Below, piece after piece: positions 59,601 through 64,000 of a DNA stretch of 64,000 bases. The stretch comes from Melitaea cinxia (Eukaryota; Arthropoda; Insecta; Lepidoptera; Nymphalidae), in the NCBI RefSeq assembly GCF_905220565.1, contig NC_059401.1, forward strand, positions 9,172,766 to 9,236,765. The letters are read 5' to 3'. The stretch's first letter is position 1. Each line of letters starts with the position of its first letter. The translations under genes and the position numbers were made by a program. A model generated the notes under the pieces. It was not told the origin of the DNA. It made no database searches and saw nothing but the letters and a program-made list of their open reading frames with translations.

Positions 59601-62600
59601 AGCTCAGATGATGATAAACAAGAGCCACCTACACATAACTTGACACCTTTTTGACGATTTTTACCAGTATATGAATGTTGAGGGGAACTTTGTGACTGAT
59701 CAAAAGCTTTTTGCATAAATTCTTTCTCTTGCGTAGTTTTAGCTGCTACAAATGAGCTTGGGCAAATAGTTTTTTCTGGATCATCGTCCATTTGGCTGTT
59801 GAAATTTAATGATTTTCTTGCCACAGGTGTCGACTTATGTTTTATTTGATCAACAAATTTATTTATTGTAAGAGGTGTTTCCAATGTAGGTCTCTTTTGA
59901 ACTGTTTCGTGTACAGTGATATTTTTACTTGCTTTTGTTGTATCACTTAAAGTATCAGACAAACTGAGTATATTTATATCTTTATCTGAAATTTTTTGTT
60001 CTTCCTGCAATTGTTCAGGTTTTTTATTAATTGTCGGCAGCAATTGTTGAGTATTACTTATGATAGTAAGTTCCTTTTTATTTTTTGAAAAAGATGTGCT
60101 CCTGTAAAAAAAAAAAACAGGTTAATACAGTGCTTTACCAGTGTCAAATATAACAAAAAGAAATAATAGAGATACTTCTGAGGTGTTTCTTCAACAATGC
60201 TCTTATCAGAATCATCATCATGTAAGGGTGTCCCGAGTTCTATAATTTCAACATCATTTATTTGTGTATATGATTTATTTTTTTCTTCTTCTATATCATT
60301 TATTTTAATTGAACTTATAGAATTCTCTTTATTATGCTGACTTTGTGTTGCATTCTGAAAACAAAAATATATTAAACACAACTTTATAAATATATTAAAT
60401 AAACGATATGATATATAAATGTACGATATGATAATATATCACTTATTATGCTTATGTTTTAAAGTACCTTAGATTTGGATAGTTCCAATATTTCAGAATC
60501 TTTTTCTAATATTGAAAATATATTTTCACTATATTTTTCATTAGCAACTTGCTTAATATCATCCTTAATACTAGTATTGCCTTTAGTTACGTTCAAATCA
60601 TTGTTTGGCTTTAAAATACTACTGTTATTTTCATTTTCAGTAGCATGTCCTTGTTTAGTAGTTTTATTTGTGTTCCCCATATCTGCATCAATGTTAGCAA
60701 ATACCTGACTCATTATTGCATCATAATTAATATTCTCACTATCGTGTTCCATGGTATTCTTTTTTGAATTTAAATCATCTATTAAGTTTTCATCGTTGTT
60801 GGTTAATTTTATTTTCTTGGTCTTGGGAATCTCATCTAAATCTGCAACATCTCTATCTCTCTTATCTTTTAAGGATTGAATCTTAGTACTTTTCATTGAA
60901 GGCATTAATATTGCAGAAGGGGTGTTTTTAGAGGTTTTAAGCGGTTGAACATTTCCTTCTTTGACTGATTCACTGTCAAAAATATCTAAGTCATTTAAAT
61001 ATTCCATATCTTCTTGAATATCTTGAAGTGGTTTTTGCGTTTGTTGATGACTTTTTACTTGACTTCTATTCTTGATTTCTGGACTTGTTGGTATTTTCTT
61101 ATTTTGGTCATTAATCAGTTGAGCATTATCTAAAATATCAGATAACTCTTTTTCTACACTTTCAGTAATTTCAAAATTAACTGTTGCTGTTTCAGCAGAA
61201 GCTGTGTTTTTTTTGACAGAAGTGGATTTTTCTAAAGTTTGGGTTTTCGGCGTAACAGATTTAACAATTATATTTTCAACAACTTTATCTTTTTGCATGT
61301 TGATAGCAGTATCAGTATTTTTTAAATTGTTTTCTGTAATAAGACTACTTATTGTAGTTGTTTCATTATTTGCATTTAAATTTTCGTGATTTGTTTGAAT
61401 TTCACGGTCAGAATTAATTTTTAACTGAACATCATTATCCTTTTTCTTAATACAAATGTTAGTTAATGTGTTTCCAATTTTAATTGTAATTTCAATATCA
61501 TCAGAATTTACAGCGCAGTCTGCTTTCAAATTCTCATCACATATCATATTTTTTTCATTAACATCCTCTTGTATTGTATTTTCTTTATTTAAAGCACTCT
61601 TTTTAAGGAAACAAACTTTTTGTGTCTTTAAATTCTGAATATTTACATTGCATACATTCATCTCTTCGTTAACATAGTGTTCATTTATTGCACATATTTC
61701 ATTATTTACACAATCCATAGTTGCTATATTTTCAGAAACGATAGACTGTTTTTTGGATACATTTCCATCCTGCTTATTAACATCTGAATTACCATTATCC
61801 TTTGTCTCTTCAACATGACTGTCATAATTATTTGCTTCTGTTACTTTGTTGCCATCAATAACCTCTGGGGTGCTATCATCAATATCATACAAGTTATTTT
61901 GGAAATTGGGTTCAACTGCTTTATTAGCAATACTTTGAGTTTTTTTACACATTTCAATAGAAACATTTAATTTGTTTCTATTCTTTTTATTCAGTTTACT
62001 GAATTCCTTTTTCATTCTTTTAACGTTGTTCCAATATTTACCATGCTTGTTAGTTTTATCCACATTTGAAATGTCTCCACTATTTTTATCAGATGATATA
62101 TCTGCTAAAACCTTATTCAACTGTATACCTTTGTTTTCTTTATTCCTTAAACTTCTTCGAGGCATATCTGAAGAATAATCTTTATCATCATCCATCATAT
62201 CAAATGGTTCTATATCCATGGGTCCAATTACATTTTGATTCTTTTTATTCAGATTTTCTGTATTAGGCATTTCTTCAATTTTGTCCCAATCAACCTGCAT
62301 GGGAGCAACATGTACAACCTCAACAGGAACAGTGTTTTTCTTCTTTTCGGAATGAATTTGTATATTACTCGTAACTTGTTCAATAGAATGAACTGACTCT
62401 TGAGACTCTGTTACAGGTGCGGAAAAATGATTTTGAGAACTTGCCAACCACTCTTTAACATGTTTATTTGAATCTTCCGATACCTTATCATTTGCTGTAT
62501 CAAGTGAAAACTCAGCCACTAGAAAATTAAATAAGTATTAAGTTTTATGTCTGAGTTAAATAATGAGTGACTATGACAAGTTACACACATACATTTTACT

Positions 62601-63015
62601 TTAAAAATTTCTTCAAATGTATTTGCCAGCAATTGAACATGTTCTTTCAGGCTTTGTAGAGGCAAATTTAATTTTAAACTCTTCTTCTCAACTTGTAGAC
62701 CACAAAAGGGGCAAGTGCGTCTTACGCGCCAACACGAATGACATAAAGAATGTCCACAAGTTGCTGTGGTAGGTACTACATAATATTTACAACTGTAATT
62801 AATAAAAATTAATATAGATTTTAAGTGTGATATGTGATATATGTAAAGGTTAAATAAAATAATAATGTTTGTAATTTTTTTATGACAAAATATTTAACAT
62901 TACACTAACAATACTTAAATAAAAAATTAGTATACCATTCAATGCAAGTAACATGATCCACTTGATGTGAAGTTAGTCTTGATAAGGTATTAACATCTAA
63001 ATTGTTAAAAATCAT
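43431..63015 (-). CDS. BRCA1: BRCA1 orthologue: RING E3 ligase with tandem BRCT repeats
   Basis: Nine minus-strand exons join in frame: 63015-62936, 62792-62593, 62518-60468, 60354-60176, 60101-59490, 59376-59280, 58333-58199, 54792-about 54675 and 43600-43431 (TAA), about 1213 aa. The RING is C24-C27, C39-H41, C44-C47, C54-C57, with a short second loop. A low-complexity Asn/Lys/Glu-rich middle follows (about 94-985). BRCT1 starts at about 989 (GVKLCVGGSC) and contains SKWIVSYKWV. The linker GEPGPRRSR and KLFEGITF...PPF open BRCT2, which ends NYEWVLNCLG. KWIVSYKWV and the 'GP-R-R-S-R ... G-x-x-x-x-C-x-x-P-F' spacing fit BRCA1 rather than BARD1, and there are no ankyrin repeats. BRCA1 ubiquitinates chromatin with BARD1 and directs homologous-recombination repair; BRCT pairs bind phosphoserine. 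The exon 8 donor is uncertain: 54675 gives human-like spacing, 54660 adds five residues, and both keep frame. Confidence 0.9.
43690..43840 (+). repeat. Partial AACCGACTTC-family repeat
   Basis: 'TTTTTAACCGACTTCAAAAA' and then GGAGGATGTTCTCAATTTGAC and a run with 'GTGCCGATTTTGATAAATCT'. It lies in BRCA1 intron 8. Confidence 0.6.
43841..45430. other. BRCA1 intron 8, unannotated part with (TA)n run
   Basis: AT-rich. A (TA)n microsatellite occupies 44562-44613. Open frames (for example 44197-44391) show no recognisable protein motif. Confidence 0.5.
45435..45665 (+). mobile_element. RTE-type LINE 3' region
   Basis: Same sequence as 24230-24490 ('CGATGGCGGGATAACCATCC', 'GGCAAAACACATGAGTTCAC', 'GCAAACTTGTGGAGGCC'), ending GATGTGATGAAT. 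It lacks the 29-bp tandem duplication of the other copy. Confidence 0.8.
45792..45909. mobile_element. Short MITE with 36-bp TIRs
   Basis: Arms 45792-45827 and 45874-45909 are inverted copies with one mismatch (ACTACGTCATCACTGCACTC... inward). The 46-bp centre is AT-rich. There is no coding sequence. Confidence 0.85.
46207..46605. mobile_element. MITE related to 5279-5787, opposite orientation
   Basis: Left end 'GGGCGTTCATAAAATACGTG' and right part 'CTCACGTAATTTATGGAC'. Inside are 'GACTGAAAAG', 'AAATAAAAGCACGAAGCAAT' and 'CAATCCAACGCGTTTACGTA', all shared with the 5.3-kb copy. Confidence 0.8.
47081..47391. repeat. Fold-back inverted repeat
   Basis: GTAGTCGACTGTTTTCTCC (47081-47099) pairs exactly with 47373-47391, and ATGCCCCTATGTTTT (47159-47173) with 47298-47312. 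Together they would form a long interrupted hairpin just inside the left end of the TTAA-flanked element. Confidence 0.85.
47740..48010 (-). repeat. Interspersed repeat shared with 7830-8150
   Basis: Inverted relative to the other copy: 'TGCTCTTTCCCATGCCTATG', 'CCAAGCAAGCTGCGAGCC' and 'AAAAGCTATGCATGGTCAAA' match. No TIRs were found. Confidence 0.7.
48310..49600. other. BRCA1 intron 8 region of higher complexity, unassigned
   Basis: More GC and less repetitive than its surroundings, with overlapping open frames on both strands at 48881-49307 (up to 88 codons). None shows a motif I recognise. It could be a decayed transposon gene. TTTTTTCCAG-type sequences at about 49475 do not lead into a convincing exon. 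Confidence 0.35.
49604..49864 (+). pseudogene. LINE ORF2 C-terminal fragment with internal TAC repeat
   Basis: Encodes FNPVVPAYLKRRFKFLSDSN and FVYTKSFTVQACRLRNSIDV, closely related to 36717-37067. A (CTA)n expansion at about 49662-49683 interrupts it and reads as Thr repeats. It is truncated at both ends. Confidence 0.8.
49878..50437 (+). mobile_element. Full copy of the AACCGACTTC element with ~100-bp TIRs
   Basis: The left end, from about 49878 (TTTTTAACCCACTTCCAAAA...), and the right end, up to about 50437 (...TTTTTTGGAAGTCGGTTAAA), are inverted copies for roughly 100 bp, including 'TCAGAACTTTTGACTGAGTG' and its counterpart at about 50338-50357. The centre has two diverged internal repeats around ATCGAAAG and ATCGAGATCTGA. 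It is non-autonomous; the superfamily is unknown. Confidence 0.75.
50450..51430. other. BRCA1 intron 8, AT-rich part with GC-rich end
   Basis: AT-rich and TA/CA-rich tracts to about 51290. A GC-rich patch at 51345-51390 (GGGGCGGAGATGGCGCGG...) follows, about 60 bp before the right TIR of the TTAA-flanked element. No exon could be built there. Confidence 0.35.
51670..51962 (+). mobile_element. Diverged SINE
   Basis: The head has GTTCGATTTCGGCTCGG in the B-box position. The body keeps CCGTGCCAAGGAGAGC, GGCAGCGTGGTGGATTAAGA and the end TAGAATGTTATGAGCT, clearly a diverged relative of the 14941 family. A possible imperfect duplication is ATGATTTATT / ATGACTTATT. Confidence 0.7.
52511..52878. repeat. 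Tandem duplication of a ~180-bp unit
   Basis: Copy 1 (about 52511-52689) and copy 2 (about 52705-52878) share AATAGAAATATGTCA, TTATCCGTTTGATATTGTCA and GAAACAGGCCTGCGAGAAGA with few differences. The main one is a small deletion near the ATTAATAATATATC stretch. No coding sequence. Confidence 0.9.
52880..53005 (+). mobile_element. LINE 3'-tail fragment
   Basis: 'GTGAATAGGCATCTTCTAGG', 'CACCTTAGGCTGCATCTTCA' and 'CAGTCAAGCGCTAGTC' form a tail I recognise from lepidopteran LINEs that end in GTCAAGCGC..GCCTAT. It directly abuts the mariner-like element. Confidence 0.55.
53008..54643 (+). mobile_element. Mariner-like transposon, 1636 bp
   Basis: TA duplications flank it (53006-53007, 54644-54645). 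The ends CCGGGTGATTTTGAAAGCGT... and, from the right, CACGGTGATTTTATAACCGT... are about 45-bp imperfect TIRs sharing GTTTTGGAAACGAAA. It carries a decayed transposase at 53362-54170. Its right end lies about 17-32 bp from the end of BRCA1 exon 8. Confidence 0.93.
53362..54168 (+). pseudogene. Mariner-like transposase, disrupted
   Basis: The intact first 129 codons carry a helix-turn-helix region (TRMAAREFDVSQNFVWKILR) and the first catalytic Asp (ILWTDESLFTR). A stop at about 53750 (after CFSVNV) is followed by readable continuation (IINDQLIEPIFIEGHLTGNS, EMLRRVISELVDDVPG), then WIGREGPVSWPPGSPDFTPL and a C-terminal tail ending FEQLLRYREV. The block between VDDVPG and the WIGREGP motif, where the second catalytic Asp (QHDG/QQDG) should be, is deleted. 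Confidence 0.9.
55111..56585 (-). mobile_element. hAT transposon, 1475 bp, 8-bp TSD
   Basis: Perfect TTATATAC duplications lie at 55103-55110 and 56586-56593. The ends TTGAGATGGGCG and, from the other side, TAGGCATGAGTT fit the hAT terminal pattern (CAGNGNTGNG-like). It carries only the C-terminal part of a transposase on the minus strand, so it is an internally deleted copy. Subterminal regions are rich in ATCGATATCG-like repeats, possible transposase sites. Confidence 0.88.
55485..55959 (-). pseudogene. hAT transposase C-terminal (dimerisation) domain with in-frame stop
   Basis: A frame of 116 codons (55959-55609) contains NPAQWCRDHRIIYPHLSELY and IVATSVPCE, the hAT C-terminal motif (usually ATSVPSERVFS). 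Directly after CE comes TGA, then the same frame continues LFSKTGLIINERRCRLKSKK and VEQLAFLYANLSL to a stop near 55490. The stop replaces the conserved Arg. Confidence 0.9.
56594..57240. other. BRCA1 intron 7 remainder
   Basis: AT-rich intronic DNA without recognised features. Confidence 0.4.
57256..57603 (+). mobile_element. tRNA-derived SINE with TSD
   Basis: Head GGACGCCGCGTTAGCGCAAC (A box) and B box GGTTCGATCCC at about 57318-57328; end CAGGCTGAAGCAATAA. The 10-bp ATAGCCTTTT occurs at 57245-57254 and 57604-57613. It lies in BRCA1 intron 7. Confidence 0.9.
58391..58631. mobile_element. MITE of 241 bp in BRCA1 intron 6
   Basis: GGGTCGTACATAAAATATGT at the left and, reverse-complemented, GGGTCGTATATAAAATTCGT at the right make 22-bp TIRs with three mismatches. 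There is no coding sequence. The ends are similar in style to, but distinct from, the GGGGGCGTTCATAAA family. Confidence 0.75.
58698..59226 (-). mobile_element. Helitron-like repeat (TAGCTGACCC family), with internal duplication
   Basis: Begins 'ACTAGCTGACCCTGCAAACG' and ends 'GAGAATTTTATATATTAGAT', as does 25256-25466, but is longer because the segment with AGACCTAC..., AAAATTTCATAAAAAT occurs twice (about 58795-58850 and about 59120-59165). It lies in BRCA1 intron 6, ending about 50 bp before exon 6. Confidence 0.65.
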
Positions 63016-63101
63016 AGTTGTTGTTTAAATATTTCGATTAGGCAAAATTTAAACGAAATCGAAGTAAATTTCATTAAAATGTTTACTGCGAAATAAAAAC
63101 A

Positions 63102-63120
63102 TTTCGCGCCTTTCGCGGGC
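63102..63120. promoter_or_regulatory. Tandem E2F-like sites upstream of BRCA1
   Basis: TTTCGCGCC (63102-63110) and TTTCGCGGGC (63111-63120) lie 87-105 bp before the BRCA1 start codon. The first matches the E2F consensus TTTSSCGC exactly and the second closely, in an otherwise AT-rich stretch. Functional status is inferred. Confidence 0.5.
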
Positions 63121-63129
63121 TTATGTTTC

Positions 63130-64000
63130 TATATTCTAATGTCAACTTTTGATAAAAATAGATTATACAAAATAAAAGAGCCATACACACAAGAGTTATT
63201 AGTCTATGGATATTATGCTCTGAATCTAGCAACTTTAATTGATAAAAATAATCTTTTAGACTTTAGTACCTACATAATGTTTATTAAGGCGATTGATGTG
63301 CTAAATATTTATTCTATATATATATGATCTGATATAAGATAAAAGATTAAATCAGAAAAGCAATGAGTAATAAAAATATCTTGATGTTATATTCCTAAAT
63401 GACTATTGTACCTAAAAATTAACTCAGTTATATTAAACCACCTCACATAAACAGTCAATTCTGATCTAGTGGTACATTCGGTTTGCGTAGGTGACTTAAT
63501 ATCGGTAGTCGTTGGTTTAATTCTTGCTCGGAGTGAATATTTGTATTTGTATCCTTGTGGTCTCGGAAAGAATATTTAAAGTATAAATTACATTGAATAT
63601 ATCATAGTATATTATTTTGTACTTTTCATATTCATATTTTAATAACATATTAAATGTCCATTTGTTATTTATTTCTAACATATTAAATAAAAGATGTAAA
63701 CAATTTTTGCACGTAACGCTATATTGTCACTGTGGCTGTGAAATTGAAGTTGACATTTTGGCTATTGGTCCTAAAATTAAAAGGGTGTCGAAAACCGTAA
63801 GGTCTTTTCATAATCATTAGTTTTTGTCTGCTATAAAGTAATTACATCCTTGAAGTAAGTATAAGAAAACATATTTTAGTTCAATAAGTAATTTAAAAAG
63901 TTAAGGTCCTTACTAAACCCCATAAGAACATTAAGAACGTTATTACATAATCTGTGTTTTCAGCAATATTTCATTTAATTTACAACTGTAATTTCTATAA
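63130..64000. other. Upstream flank of BRCA1 with SINE remnant
   Basis: AT-rich. At about 63470-63570 a plus-strand remnant ('GATCTAGTGGTACATTCGG', 'GTTGGTTTAATTCTTGCTCG', 'GAATATTTGTATTTGTATCC') resembles the head of the SINE at 51670. No gene is recognised. Confidence 0.4.

Noticed and set aside
62593..63015. A separate RING-finger gene, or BARD1 instead of BRCA1
   Set aside because: The RING exons splice in phase into the long exon that leads to the BRCT exons, there are no ankyrin repeats, and the BRCT motifs (KWIVSYKWV and the P-F spacing) fit BRCA1 better. The short RING loop leaves slight doubt.
59486..63015. Minus-strand Asn/Lys-rich frame as a stand-alone hypothetical protein
   Set aside because: It begins at an acceptor (62518) and ends at a donor (60468) in phase with neighbouring exons, so it is the large central exon of BRCA1.

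Overview
The window looks like nuclear DNA of a moth or butterfly (Lepidoptera). It is strongly AT-rich, genes are split by short GT-AG introns, and one host gene is a short-chain acyl-CoA delta-9 desaturase of the lepidopteran type. Between and inside the genes lie many repeats of kinds I know from Lepidoptera: tRNA-derived SINEs, CR1/Jockey-like and RTE-like LINE pieces, Tc1/mariner and hAT transposons, Helitron-like ends and MITEs. The species cannot be named from the sequence alone. No bacterial-type operon, CRISPR array, rRNA gene or functional tRNA gene was seen.

Layout. (1) 1-3113 holds a SINE, a long GT-rich tetranucleotide array and a SINE remnant. At 3114-3352 is the last exon (+) of an SLC36-like amino-acid transporter whose body lies left of the window. 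(2) 9097-10002 (+) is an intact intronless gene for a three-RRM protein of the ELAV/Hu family. (3) 11856-13500 is a Tc1/mariner-type transposon with TIRs of about 425 bp and a broken transposase. (4) 16849-19650 (+) is an eight-exon ankyrin-repeat DHHC palmitoyltransferase of 533 aa. (5) Convergent to it, 28643-21739 (-) is a four-coding-exon acyl-CoA desaturase of 355 aa whose introns carry LINE, mariner, Helitron-like and RTE pieces. (6) About 30-43 kb is mostly transposon graveyard: two LINE families with reverse transcriptase on both strands, a mariner with an internal inversion, a 241-bp hAT MITE with a perfect 8-bp TSD, and SINEs. (7) 63015-43431 (-) is a nine-exon BRCA1 orthologue (about 1213 aa; N-terminal RING, long disordered middle, tandem BRCT). 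Its last intron is about 11 kb and packed with repeats, including a candidate 4.4-kb TTAA-flanked element, a 1.64-kb mariner-like element next to exon 8, and further MITEs. A 1.48-kb hAT element sits in the preceding intron.

The genes have no obvious shared pathway: amino-acid transport, RNA binding, protein S-acylation, fatty-acyl desaturation and homologous-recombination repair are represented. The strongest points of interest are the BRCA1 reconstruction (Drosophila is generally regarded as lacking a BRCA1 orthologue) with E2F-like sites upstream and a GC-extreme BRCT exon beside a transposon; the intronless, loop-trimmed ELAV paralogue; and several precisely bounded transposons. I found nothing that I can defend as a wholly new kind of biological system.

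Exon boundaries were placed by hand from GT/AG sites, reading frame and recognisable protein motifs. Repeat family names are from memory of typical lepidopteran elements and were not searched.
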